From contig JARQWU010000064.1 in the NCBI GenBank assembly GCA_040182905.1, forward strand, positions 1 to 42,567: a stretch of DNA of 42,567 bases, read 5' to 3'. Below, in pieces: positions 18,901-28,777 of the stretch (position 1 is the stretch's first letter; the number at the start of each line of letters is the position of its first letter). The DNA comes from Barthelona sp. PAP020 (taxonomy: Eukaryota; Metamonada: BaSk clade). Under the pieces are notes generated by a model. It saw nothing but the letters and a program-made list of their open reading frames with translations, did not search any database and was not told where the DNA came from. The position numbers and the translations under genes were made by a program.

Positions 18901-19717
18901 TTAAATTAATAACACAGCATTAATGCACCCATCATTTTCAGGATTATTTGTAACTTGGGCATATTTTGTCCAAACAACTTTTCCAGATGTGGTAACTAAC
19001 CCTAATTCAGCAACATTTACTTCAATAAGGGTACCTTTTGTGATAACACCAAGATTTGTGTAAGTTTGAGATGATGGATTTTTGACTACTTTGATAATAT
19101 CCAAATGAAATGTGGTCTGTAATTCAGGATGTGTAACATGAGCTTTTTTAAATCTCATAGCCATTGGACGAATAAATCTTTCGTATTTAGGCATTTTTCT
19201 AACGAAACCTTCTCCAACAAAGGTAACTTTATCGACTTTTCTTTTCCATTGTTTTTTTTTACGTTTACCAGAACGAATAACTTTAAACACTTCATCATCA
19301 GCCATCGGACGAACTTTTGGAATAGGTACTGAATAATTTCCTGCTTTTTCTTTCCTCTTTTGTTTCAACATGTTAGATAAAGTCTTTCCTCGAGAAACGT
19401 TCTGACGATCCATAAGATAAACAGGTAAAGCAGCATTGGGATCTTGTTCTGGCATTTTTTTCTTTGTATCTTCCATCTTTTGCATATTGACTAATTTCTT
19501 CATTTGGGCTTTTTCCTTTGCTCTTTGTTTGTTAAACATTTTTGCTTTATGTCCAATAAGTGTTTTAGCTTTCTTGGAAATCATATGAGCTTCACGAGCA
19601 GCTTTTTTTCGGTCAACTTCATCTTGATTGAATCTTCGTCCATATCGTTTTTGCCAAAGCTCAATGTAATTATTTTGAGGCTAAATATTAGAATAAATCA
19701 AACAATTCAAATACCAT
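18901..19717 (-). CDS. NSA2: NSA2 ribosome biogenesis factor, two exons
   Basis: The gene is complement(join 18901-19680, 19715-19717). Exon 1 is only the ATG (19717-19715). Exon 2 begins [17 protein letters not shown], matching the family N-terminus MPQNEYIEL. The spliced product is 260 aa, the usual NSA2 length. The N-terminal helix is basic ([19 protein letters not shown]); the C-terminal part carries the family blocks [52 protein letters not shown] and [20 protein letters not shown]. The last fold is eS8-like. NSA2 acts in the nucleolus in 27S pre-rRNA processing and 60S subunit maturation. An unspliced reading would start at an internal Met (33 residues in) and lose the conserved N-terminus. 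It is divergent to the Clu gene, 149 bp away. Confidence 0.95.
19681..19714 (-). other. 34-nt spliceosomal intron immediately after the NSA2 start codon
   Basis: On the minus strand the sequence is ATG, then GTATTTG at the donor and TTCTAATATTTAG at the acceptor, then CCTCAAAATAAT. The intron is phase 0, directly after codon 1. The family begins MPQN, so the splice is needed to give Met-Pro-Gln-Asn. Confidence 0.9.
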
Positions 19718-19866
19718 TTTGGAAGAAAAACTAAAAGGAATTTTTCTTTTTGGTTGTTCGTTTCACTTTATTTTTTGTTTTTACAATCTAATAAGTAAAT
19801 AACAATGAATAAACATTGGTTTTTCAAAAGTTTTTTTTAATTTGAATTTTCATTTCTTAAGAAATA

Positions 19867-22800
19867 ATGCCTGAAAATGACAAGGTATTGAAGAAAGGAT
19901 GGCTAAAAAAATACAATCCTCGTTTATTTGGATCAGATTGGCATCGCCGATATTACAAACTCTATCCAGACCAGTTGAATTATTTAAAAGAGGAATTTGA
20001 TCAAAAATATAAGTCTATTAGATTGGATTCGAATGAAGAAAAATGTTCCATCAAAGCTGTGGATAGACCTTTGAGTGGAGAAAGTTTTGTTTTTAAAATT
20101 GAATCTACAATGGATAATGGTGAAGTTAGGATTGTAAATATAGCCTGTGATAGTAAAGAAGAACGAGATGATTGGATATCTGCAATTAAATATCGAAATA
20201 CCACAATTGTTGATCGTCCAAAAGCATCTCCAATAACACTTGATCTTCTGTACACATTAGCTCGTAGTGGTAGTGGATTATATTTGAGTCCTGAATTTTC
20301 CTATTTTAACAATTTGGATCAAATTCTGCTTGAGAAAGAAAAGAAAGCTGCAATGAACTTTAATTATGATTTTGATATGAACCAAAATGATATGAACAGA
20401 CAGGTGTATGGAGATATGTACAATCAACCTAATGAGTATGGGATGATTGAACAACAAGAAGAACCAACATTATCAGATGAGCGTCTTTTCGTTATTTGGG
20501 TTCATGAAGAACAAAATAAATATGAACCTCCAGAATCCTTCAAAGAGTCAGCTTGGAATTATGAGTTTTTAAAACGTAATAAATTTGTGTTTAAAGAAGC
20601 TGATAATGATGCTCTTAACGCATTATTAAATGATGGGATTGATGAACCTACTGAGAATGACATTGAAGAAATGGCCAAAATCATTACTTCTCGCAAAAAA
20701 GTCAAACAAGGTGTTGAGATTATTCAGTATTTGGGAATGTTTTACGCAACAATAAAAGCTACTGTTAGAGAGCTTATTGATGAGTATTGTTTTAGAGTTC
20801 AAGACCATGAAGTTAGCTTTAAACCAAGCAACAACTATGTTGTGACTGTTGGAAACATAAAATATCAAATGTTGAGGAAAGTTGATGGGGTATCAAAGAC
20901 GTACACTCAATATATGCAGGCAATTCAGAACTTTGTCTCATCTCAAGCAGTTTTTGGGGAACAACTTCCTGTTAGTGTACCTCTTCAATCTTTAGTTCAT
21001 TATAAAGGATATTTGGTGAGATGTGAAGCAATAAATAATGTCGAAACAGTTGTTTATGGATTACATGACAATGATTTTATGCGTGATGTTGATGTTGAAA
21101 TTCATTTAGAAAGATTGCGTTCTCGTTTGAATCTTCGAGAGCACAATATTGTGGGATCTTTTGGAACGGTTCCAGTTAAGTTGAATTGTACTGCAAATGT
21201 ATTTAAAGTTGATTATCAACAACGTTCTCGAAACGTCAATGAGGATCTTCCCACAACAGCTTACTTTTTGCGCAATTTGGAATTGTTATTCCCAATTGAA
21301 TCTGGCTTACTCACTCGTGGAGATGGGTTGGACCTGTTATCCCACCGTTTTCGACCAGAATTTGTTGAAAATTTTTGTAAGCCACTTTCTTCCGATTATA
21401 TGTTAGGTTTGGAAGCAAATGATGAAGAACGTATTGATATCAACCAAACTTGTGAAGAAGCATCCAGATCCGTTTTTGAAAATGTCATTCCCAGTTATGT
21501 TCGCAAATTGAATATGTTAGAAGAGTATCCCATTGATTCAAGAACCCTAAAACGCAGTCTTCGGAAAAATGGTCTTACCTGTGAACACATTGGGTATATC
21601 ATGCAACAAGATCTACTGCCACATCTGTATACATTATTTGTTGTTGAAATGGTAGCTCTTGTTGCAAATGATCTTCTTCAACACATATTGCCTTCCAACC
21701 AAAGTGAGTGGAGGGGTTTATACGCCAACGTTACTCTTCAATCTAATCCTGGTAATCAAATGAACATTCATGAAGATTTTGAAGATGATGAAACTCATGA
21801 AAATTTTGATGATGACATGAATGCTGGAATGAATTTTGATCCTTTTTTCATGGAAGTAGATGCAAGACTGAAAGATGAAGAAATGATTGATGTTACAGAT
21901 TCAAATTATAATATGCAAAAAAGAATCATTCATTTTGATAAACTTTTACGTTCTGCATATGTAGCATTTTTTAACATTATGCTTGGTTATGATGTTGCTC
22001 AGGCTAGCTTCTATGAGCATAGAATTATTCCTGCAATTGAAAAACGGTTTAATTACACTTTAAATATGGACATTATTCGAAGTATTCCAGCCGGTCAATT
22101 GTTCATTGCTTTACAATATCATAGTGGTGCAATATTCACAGACATTGACAATCAGGAGTTTAAATTCTTCAACAAAAGTGTGCCAGAACCAATAGATGAG
22201 GCTCACTTATTGCGCATTGATCCCATTGTTGACAAATTATTGCCAACAAATAATGAATTGATGTTAAGTAGCAATCAAGATTCTATTGAAGCATATATGC
22301 GCAAGAATGATTGGGAAAGTGTTTTGGAAGCTCTCAATCATCAATTAACAATTATAAGACATCTTGATGGAATAGATAATCCTGATGCTGTTGAAATTTT
22401 ATATAATCTGGGAAAGTTATATTTGGAACATCCATATGATTTCCAAATGAACCTAGATCATTCCAAAATGTATGCTTCTGCTGCTCTGGCAACTGAACGT
22501 AGATTTTGTGCACCTACTGGACGTGTTTATATCTTGCTTATGCGAATTTACAGTGCACTTGGAGATTTCACTCAAGCTTCATATTGTTATGAGTATGCAA
22601 AGCGAGTTTTGACATGGTCTTTGGGTATGGAGCACCCTCTTCTTATTGAAGCAGAAGCAGCTCGTGCTAGTGTCTTTGAACATGAAAACCTCATTGAAAA
22701 GTATGAATTACATTTCAATCGTGTAATGACTCAATGTCGCAGAATTTTAGGGCGTAATCATCCTGTTACAGCTGATTATTGTATAAAATTTGGTAATTTA

Positions 22801-23574
22801 TGCATGAAACAGCATGATTATACCAATGCAATTCATAATTTTAATGAAGCGCTTGCTATTCTCATAAATACACAATTACCAAGGGCTAATGCATTATTCC
22901 ATCTTGCAGAAGCACATATTGGGGAGAATAAGTTTGAGAAAGCTCTGACATTCTGTGAAGAAGCAGGCAAAATTAGAAAGAATGAATATGGTGATCAAAG
23001 TTTCCGCAAAAAGGTTGTTTTGGATTCAATTATGCAAAGAGCACTTATTCTTGAACGAATGGAGAGATTTGATGAAGCAATTGCCAATCAACAGGAAGTG
23101 CTTGATCATCACAAAAGAAATTTCAAGCATGTCGATGAAACCCTTGAAAGAGAATACAGATGGCATGTTTCAGAAATTAGGTCTATCATTCGAAGCATTA
23201 TCAAATTGAAATTTAAAACTCTGAATAGACAGCGAAATCGTGTTGTTGAACGTGTTAGACAACGAGATGAAAAACAAGACGAAGATATGGTTAATTTAGT
23301 CACAAATGACTTGATTCGTACACGTAGTGTTGCAGATCTTGTCGTAAGATACATCGATCTTGCCAATTCTGGTGATTTGGATATCGTTGAAAAACTTTCA
23401 GTTATCATTCATTTGGTTGATGATTTTGAAATTTCTTTCCGTCCTTTCGAAGAACGTTCAATCAATTTCAACACATATTCACAAATTCCCGCATCACCGA
23501 TAAACCAAATGAATCAATCCCTGCCAATGTCACCTGTGCCAATGTCACCTAATATGACACATTACACACATTAA
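19867..23574 (+). CDS. Clu (clustered mitochondria)-like protein with an N-terminal PH domain
   Basis: The gene encodes 1235 aa from the ATG at 19867. Residues ~5-110 form a PH domain (KKGWLKKYNPRLFGSDWHRRYYKL, ending in EERDDWISAIKYRN, with the conserved Trp). The middle (about 310-630) resembles the Clu/eIF3-p135 region: a propeptide-like DLLSHRFRPEFVENF after a LPTTAYFLRNLELLFPIES block, then RSLRKNGLTCEHIGYIMQ. The C-terminal third (~780-1080) holds TPR-like repeats (GRNHPVTADYCIKFGNLCMKQHDYTNAIHNFNEAL). Clu proteins bind mRNAs for mitochondrial proteins and control organelle positioning. The PH domain suggests added phosphoinositide membrane targeting, which is not part of the usual Clu architecture I know. 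TCATTTCTTAAG lies just upstream of the start. Confidence 0.8.
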   Translation: MPENDKVLKKGWLKKYNPRLFGSDWHRRYYKLYPDQLNYLKEEFDQKYKSIRLDSNEEKCSIKAVDRPLSGESFVFKIESTMDNGEVRIVNIACDSKEERDDWISAIKYRNTTIVDRPKASPITLDLLYTLARSGSGLYLSPEFSYFNNLDQILLEKEKKAAMNFNYDFDMNQNDMNRQVYGDMYNQPNEYGMIEQQEEPTLSDERLFVIWVHEEQNKYEPPESFKESAWNYEFLKRNKFVFKEADNDALNALLNDGIDEPTENDIEEMAKIITSRKKVKQGVEIIQYLGMFYATIKATVRELIDEYCFRVQDHEVSFKPSNNYVVTVGNIKYQMLRKVDGVSKTYTQYMQAIQNFVSSQAVFGEQLPVSVPLQSLVHYKGYLVRCEAINNVETVVYGLHDNDFMRDVDVEIHLERLRSRLNLREHNIVGSFGTVPVKLNCTANVFKVDYQQRSRNVNEDLPTTAYFLRNLELLFPIESGLLTRGDGLDLLSHRFRPEFVENFCKPLSSDYMLGLEANDEERIDINQTCEEASRSVFENVIPSYVRKLNMLEEYPIDSRTLKRSLRKNGLTCEHIGYIMQQDLLPHLYTLFVVEMVALVANDLLQHILPSNQSEWRGLYANVTLQSNPGNQMNIHEDFEDDETHENFDDDMNAGMNFDPFFMEVDARLKDEEMIDVTDSNYNMQKRIIHFDKLLRSAYVAFFNIMLGYDVAQASFYEHRIIPAIEKRFNYTLNMDIIRSIPAGQLFIALQYHSGAIFTDIDNQEFKFFNKSVPEPIDEAHLLRIDPIVDKLLPTNNELMLSSNQDSIEAYMRKNDWESVLEALNHQLTIIRHLDGIDNPDAVEILYNLGKLYLEHPYDFQMNLDHSKMYASAALATERRFCAPTGRVYILLMRIYSALGDFTQASYCYEYAKRVLTWSLGMEHPLLIEAEAARASVFEHENLIEKYELHFNRVMTQCRRILGRNHPVTADYCIKFGNLCMKQHDYTNAIHNFNEALAILINTQLPRANALFHLAEAHIGENKFEKALTFCEEAGKIRKNEYGDQSFRKKVVLDSIMQRALILERMERFDEAIANQQEVLDHHKRNFKHVDETLEREYRWHVSEIRSIIRSIIKLKFKTLNRQRNRVVERVRQRDEKQDEDMVNLVTNDLIRTRSVADLVVRYIDLANSGDLDIVEKLSVIIHLVDDFEISFRPFEERSINFNTYSQIPASPINQMNQSLPMSPVPMSPNMTHYTH

Positions 23575-23750
23575 TATAAATGTATTTCATTTTAAAGCCT
23601 ATTGCTCTGTTTTCATTTTTTATTTGTAAAACCAAAAAGTGTATTTTGTTTAATAAGACTAAAAAGATTTCAGTTTGAACCTTGCTGTTTCAATAATTAT
23701 CAGAAATTCAGTGCTATGAAAAATCGACTTCACATATTTTTTTTTTTAGT

Positions 23751-26693
23751 ATGAGTCAACCCATTGAAGAAATTGATGCTGATTTATATTCACGTCAAAT
23801 ATTTGCTGTTGGATTGGAAACAATGAAAAAACTTGCATCATCCAGAGTTTTAATTTGTGGATGTACTGCTTTAGGTATTGAAACAGCCAAAAATGTGATT
23901 CTTGCAGGTGTTAAGAAAGTGTACATTCATGATGATACGTTGTTGGAGATATTTGATTTATCATCTAATTTCTTTGCTTCTGCAAAAGATATCGGCAAGC
24001 GTAAAAGTGAAGTTGTTGCTAATAAACTTCGTGAACTTAATCCTTATTGTGAATTTGGTATTGTTTCTGGAGATCTTGTTGAATCAAAGATTTGTGAATA
24101 TGATATGGTTGTTTTGACAAATCATACACATTCAGAAATAACAAGAATTTCCCGTATTACAAGTTCACATGGAATTAAACTTATTTTTGCAAATGTTCGT
24201 GGTGTTATGTGTCGTTTGTTCAATGATTTTGGCAAAGACTTTGTTGTTGTAGATGCTGATGATCAAGCTCCACAAGAGGGAGTTATTGCTCATGTGTCAA
24301 ATCAAAAAGAATGTGAAATTACCGTTATTGATGAAGAACCATTTTTAATATCTGACGGTGCTACTGTTGAGATTAAGCATGTTCAAGGCCCAAATATAAA
24401 TGGTGTTCATGTTGTCAAACGTCTTGGACCTTATCAATTTTCAATCCCTGTTGACACATCCAATGAACCTAAATATATGCGTGGTGGTTATGCATATGAA
24501 GTGAAGTTACCTGTTACTGTTAATTTTGATGCATATCATACGTTAGAAAACTTACCAAGCACATTCTTCATTGGTTGTCAAATTGATTCTGAATCAGTTG
24601 GGGAAATAATGAGGGCACAAGATGCTATTATTGATGAAGGAATTACATTCCGTGATGTTCATCCAGATGCTAATTCATATGAGGCACTTCTTGATCAGTT
24701 TAAGTCTCAAGTCAAAGTTGAGATCAGTGATGATGTTTTGGAAAGGATTTTTATTTCTATGTTCTCAGAGTTAGCTCCAATGACTGGTTTTTGGGGAGGT
24801 ATTGTTGCTCAAGAAATTATGAAGGGTCTCAGTGGCAAATATATGCCTGTTATGCAATTTGTTGGATATGCAGATATTCATCATTTCCCACGTGCTCCTG
24901 TTTCGGAACTTGACCTCAAACCTCGTGGAAGTCGTTATGATGCTCAAGCTATGGTTATTGGTTGGGAAAATAATGAACGTATTTTTAATTCAAAGTATTT
25001 CCTTGTTGGTGCTGGTGCCATTGGTTGTGAAGTTATTAAAAATCTAGGAATGATGGGACTTGCCACTGGTCCTGATGGTCATCTTTGGGTTACTGATATG
25101 GACACAATTGAAAAGTCCAATCTTTCAAGACAATTCCTCTTCCGTGAAAGTGATATTGGTAAATCTAAATCTGAGTGTGCTTCTCACAAGGTTATTGAAA
25201 TGAATCCTGAACTTGAAGGAAAAATTACTACTATGACTGATCCTGTTGGATCTAAAACTGAAAATATTTTCACAGAATCATTTTGGGAAAATTTAGACGG
25301 CATTTGTAATGCACTTGATAATGTTGAAGCTCGTCTTTACACTGATTCAAAAGCAGTTTTATTTGGTAAACCACTTATGGAATCTGGAACACTTGGAACC
25401 CAAGGTAATACTCAAATTGTTGTTCCATTCCTTACTAAATCATATGGAGACACTTCTGACAGTCCTGAAGCAGGTATTCCTCTTTGCACTGTTCACAATT
25501 TCCCACATAATATTGACCATTGCATTGAATGGGTTCGTTCCGAATTTCAGGGAACTTTTACATCTACCGGTGAAATCTTGTCCAAATTTGCCAAAGATCG
25601 TGACACATTGTTTAATGTGAAACCTGAAGAACGTCGTCAAGCTTTTGATGATTTAAAAGTTGTTCTTGAAAATTGTGTCGAACATCCTATTTGCACCTTT
25701 GCAGATTGTGTCAACTGGGCTTTCCTTCTTTTCAATGAGTGGTTTACAGCTAAAATGAAAAATATTCTTCACTTTTATCCTGCTGACCACAAACACCCTT
25801 CTGGTCTTCCTTATTGGTCTGGATCCAAACGTTGTCCAATTGTTATCAATTTTGATCCTTCAAATGAGTTGCATGTTCAATTTATCACTTCTGCTGCCAA
25901 ATTAAAAGCTGAAGTACATAACATTGAACCTACTGATGATATTGATTTCAATTTTGAAATGCCTGAGTGGTCTGCTCCTGCCTCTTTTGTGCTTGCTGAT
26001 AATGAGGATGATTTGAAAGCAAGTGGACATGTGTCAAAGAAAGATTTCAAAACTCTTGTTGAGCGTGTTGCTGAAATTGAAGCGCCTAGTGTTAATATTG
26101 TTGAATTTGACAAAGACTTTAAGCTTCACATGCTTTTCATGCATGCTGCATCAAATATTCGTGCAGAAAACTATGATATTCCATCAATTGAGCTTCTTGA
26201 ATGTACAAAGATTGCTGGTAAGATTATTCCTGCTATGGTCACTACCACTGCCCTTGTATCTGGTTTCATTAATTGTGAACTTTACAAACTTGTTGAAGGA
26301 CGTGATGATGTTGAACAATACAGTTGTTATTGGGGTAATCTTGCAAATCCTCTTTTGATTCGTTCTGAACCTGAACCTGCTCAAGTCTTTGAAGCATACA
26401 ATGGTGAAAAAATAAGTTCATGGAACAGTATAATTTTTGAAAAGGTCAATCCTACACTTGATGAAGTTATGAAGTTCTTCCCTTTTGAGATATTTATGGT
26501 CAATTATGGTAAAAAGATATTGTACATGGATTTCAATGCTTCTCACAAAGAACGTCTTTCAAAGACTATTGTTGAACTATACGAGTGTATTATGGAAGAA
26601 CCTATTCCAGAATATTTGTCTTACATTGATTTGGTTATTGCTCCTGCTGAAGATGGTATTATTGTACCATTGATTCGTGTTCCTGTGAAGTAG
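23751..26693 (+). CDS. UBA1: Ubiquitin-activating enzyme E1
   Basis: The gene encodes 980 aa from the ATG at 23751, a normal E1 length (~1000). It has an N-terminal inactive ThiF-like half (YSRQIFAVGLETMKKL; GIETAKNVILAGV), a C-terminal active adenylation half with GAGAIGCEVIKNLGMMG from residue ~420 and DMDTIEKSNLSRQFLFR, the catalytic cysteine C579 in IPLCTVHNFPHNIDH, and a C-terminal ubiquitin-fold domain after ~880. The enzyme adenylates ubiquitin and loads it as a thioester for transfer to E2s. The NLSRQFLFR motif and the LCTVHNFP context separate it from UBA2 (SUMO) and UBA3 (NEDD8). The spacing to the upstream Clu gene is 176 bp; downstream it converges with EB1. Confidence 0.95.
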   Translation: MSQPIEEIDADLYSRQIFAVGLETMKKLASSRVLICGCTALGIETAKNVILAGVKKVYIHDDTLLEIFDLSSNFFASAKDIGKRKSEVVANKLRELNPYCEFGIVSGDLVESKICEYDMVVLTNHTHSEITRISRITSSHGIKLIFANVRGVMCRLFNDFGKDFVVVDADDQAPQEGVIAHVSNQKECEITVIDEEPFLISDGATVEIKHVQGPNINGVHVVKRLGPYQFSIPVDTSNEPKYMRGGYAYEVKLPVTVNFDAYHTLENLPSTFFIGCQIDSESVGEIMRAQDAIIDEGITFRDVHPDANSYEALLDQFKSQVKVEISDDVLERIFISMFSELAPMTGFWGGIVAQEIMKGLSGKYMPVMQFVGYADIHHFPRAPVSELDLKPRGSRYDAQAMVIGWENNERIFNSKYFLVGAGAIGCEVIKNLGMMGLATGPDGHLWVTDMDTIEKSNLSRQFLFRESDIGKSKSECASHKVIEMNPELEGKITTMTDPVGSKTENIFTESFWENLDGICNALDNVEARLYTDSKAVLFGKPLMESGTLGTQGNTQIVVPFLTKSYGDTSDSPEAGIPLCTVHNFPHNIDHCIEWVRSEFQGTFTSTGEILSKFAKDRDTLFNVKPEERRQAFDDLKVVLENCVEHPICTFADCVNWAFLLFNEWFTAKMKNILHFYPADHKHPSGLPYWSGSKRCPIVINFDPSNELHVQFITSAAKLKAEVHNIEPTDDIDFNFEMPEWSAPASFVLADNEDDLKASGHVSKKDFKTLVERVAEIEAPSVNIVEFDKDFKLHMLFMHAASNIRAENYDIPSIELLECTKIAGKIIPAMVTTTALVSGFINCELYKLVEGRDDVEQYSCYWGNLANPLLIRSEPEPAQVFEAYNGEKISSWNSIIFEKVNPTLDEVMKFFPFEIFMVNYGKKILYMDFNASHKERLSKTIVELYECIMEEPIPEYLSYIDLVIAPAEDGIIVPLIRVPVK

Positions 26694-26838
26694 AATATGT
26701 AATGTAAATATTTGTGTTCGTTTTTTGCTTTTGACTCAGAGTTTACGTAATTGTTTGGGAATTTAGACTTGAACTTACAAGCTGAAAGTTTTTCAATTGA
26801 GAAATAAAAAAAGAAAATAATTTTACAAAAAAACTTGA

Positions 26839-27843
26839 CTAAAAATAACTGTCTTCTTCAAAAGACTCATTGTTATTTGATTCTTTGATGTTGTTGAAGC
26901 CCAAAGGAATCTCTTCCAAAATTTCTCTGATTATATCTGCACCAGGAAGATCAGGCGCTATTTCTGAAGCCACCAACTCTAAACTTTGCAATTTATCAAA
27001 ATAAAAATCTCTTTCCGCTTGAATTCTTTGAATATCTTCTGTTCTTTTTCTTGATGCTTCACTCATCAAAAATAATTCTGTCTTTAGATCGGACAATAAA
27101 TTTTTTAAATCTTCAGCAGCTAATCCATCAATATAAGGAGAAAAAGGGGATTGGAAAGCTTTAGAGTTTTGAGAATTTAAAAAATTTGGAGATTTTGATT
27201 CCCCCATTTTCTTTAAATCATCTTCAAAACTTTTTGGAATGGTTAATAATGGTGTTGAAATGGTTTCTTCCTCAATTTCATTTTCATTTTCCTTTTCAAA
27301 CGATATTTCATCAATTGAAGACTCTTCAGACCCATATGCTTTGTTTGATGGTGAAGAGGCAGTAAGTTCACTCAAAAATTTGGATGAGTTCAATTTCTCT
27401 TGAATTCTTGGATCTGGAGGTAACAAATTGGAATTTAATTCAAATTTTCCACCAGAAGCCCGAGAGGCAAGATATCGGACTTTTAAAGCATCATAATTTG
27501 GAGGACCTTGCGACAACAAAATGTCCCAAATCCAAGATAAACAATCATAATGCGCAACACGTTTGCCTTGAACCAAATCATCCAATTTAATGTCCAAAGG
27601 AACAGATAAATGATGATGATTGCACTGTCTGAAAAACGATTTAATATTTCTTTCTCGATCAGATTCTTTTTTCGGATTCCAATCGCATTGTGATAATTTC
27701 ATTTTTTGTCCTTTAGAAGTGACAAAACTGTCCAATAGTAACAAATATGCACAACCATCTGCAAAATCTTGAATCGATATATAATCTGTTTGTAAATAGT
27801 TATTGACATCTGATATTAACTGCCACTTTGATAATTTTGGCAT
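26839..27843 (-). CDS. EB1 (MAPRE)-like microtubule plus-end protein
   Basis: The gene encodes 334 aa from the ATG at 27843. A calponin-homology domain occupies ~1-115 (DFADGCAYLLLLDSF; VQGKRVAHYDCLSWIWD, where EB1 has a similar KLIKGKFQDN region). A disordered linker (~120-255) rich in S, P and E follows. The EB-homology coiled coil (~260-316) contains ERDFYFDKLQSLELV, the defining EBH motif, and a DIIREILEE helix. EB1 proteins dimerise through the EBH, track growing microtubule ends and recruit SxIP partners. The C-terminus is EEDSYF, acidic and ending in aromatic residues, reminiscent of the EEY/F tails that bind CAP-Gly domains. The family is highly likely; the paralogue number is unknown. 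Confidence 0.9.
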   Translation of the reverse strand: MPKLSKWQLISDVNNYLQTDYISIQDFADGCAYLLLLDSFVTSKGQKMKLSQCDWNPKKESDRERNIKSFFRQCNHHHLSVPLDIKLDDLVQGKRVAHYDCLSWIWDILLSQGPPNYDALKVRYLASRASGGKFELNSNLLPPDPRIQEKLNSSKFLSELTASSPSNKAYGSEESSIDEISFEKENENEIEEETISTPLLTIPKSFEDDLKKMGESKSPNFLNSQNSKAFQSPFSPYIDGLAAEDLKNLLSDLKTELFLMSEASRKRTEDIQRIQAERDFYFDKLQSLELVASEIAPDLPGADIIREILEEIPLGFNNIKESNNNESFEEDSYF

Positions 27844-27904
27844 TTAAAACATTGAAAAAAAGAATTGATGTTTTAACTTTTTTGACAAAAACAATTCTTT
27901 GGTT

Positions 27905-28777
27905 ATGAAATGCATTATTCCTGAATCAAAACAAAGATCAAGATCTCAAAAAACCTTTTCTGCAAATGATACAAATATTAAAATGAGATTAGGTGATATT
28001 CGCAGATTAGAGCTTGAAAAACTTGAAAAAGAAAATAGAATACGAATTTTAGAGTCAAAAGAAGAACATTTGAGGAAAAAAATTGACCTTAAAACAAAGA
28101 AATTAATTAAAAGGAATGAAGTTCGCTATTTAAAAAGACAAGCTGAAAAACGAGTTGAAAAATTTAAAATCCTTCAGGAAAGAAATGTAAATGAGAACAA
28201 ACGAAAGTCCAAATTAATGCAAGAGGAGATTGAAAGAAACAAAGAAGAATCTCTAAGGAATTTATTTGAAATTAAACGGTCAAAAATGAAAGAAACTCGA
28301 GAAGAATCCAATAAATTAAATAAATTTAGAAATTTAAGAGATGAAGAGAACTTGGCTAAAAATAACAGAATAAAATTTCAAAGACAGGAACAGACTGAAA
28401 TGTGGATAGCAAGGAAAGATATGGAAAAAAGAATTGCAAAGCTTTATGACACGGAAAAGAAAGGACAATTTATTGTTGAAATTTCAAAAAGAAGCAATGA
28501 TTTGCTCAATGATATAAATAAGTTGGAAACCAAAGAATCTCTATTGGTGGCAAAATTAAACACATTATTTGCTCAAGAAAAAGCAAAAGAAGCAATCATT
28601 TTTTCAGAGAACACACACATCAATCATGAACATTCTGTTTTAAACAATGATTTTGATTTTAAAAAGAAGAATCCAAAACTCAAGTTAATTCGAAAATTTG
28701 CGAAGAATTCAGAAATTTCCAAAACAAATCTTGCTAATTTTAAAAAGTTTTGGAAAAAAAGAAGTTGTGGAGGATAG
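27905..28777 (+). CDS. Coiled-coil protein, paralogue of the gene at 8117-9013; possible frameshift near its 3' end
   Basis: The gene encodes 290 aa from the ATG at 27905 (MKCIIPESKQRSRSQK). A long charged coiled coil spans ~30-230, collinear with the gene at 8117-9013 (NRIR-LESKEE, QEEIERNKEES, NNRIKFQRQEQ, NKLETKESLLVAKLN). The in-frame end is FKKFWKKRSCGG then TAG at 28775. A run of seven As (28754-28760) precedes it. Removing one A would open a 50-residue extension EVVEDSSPSLKELFTLVFSS and a hydrophobic segment (about LFTLVFSSFFWKLFILVLVL) ending at the stop near 28917-28919. So the true product may be a tail-anchored membrane protein. The in-frame version is given here as the conservative reading. 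Confidence 0.75.
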   Translation: MKCIIPESKQRSRSQKTFSANDTNIKMRLGDIRRLELEKLEKENRIRILESKEEHLRKKIDLKTKKLIKRNEVRYLKRQAEKRVEKFKILQERNVNENKRKSKLMQEEIERNKEESLRNLFEIKRSKMKETREESNKLNKFRNLRDEENLAKNNRIKFQRQEQTEMWIARKDMEKRIAKLYDTEKKGQFIVEISKRSNDLLNDINKLETKESLLVAKLNTLFAQEKAKEAIIFSENTHINHEHSVLNNDFDFKKKNPKLKLIRKFAKNSEISKTNLANFKKFWKKRSCGG

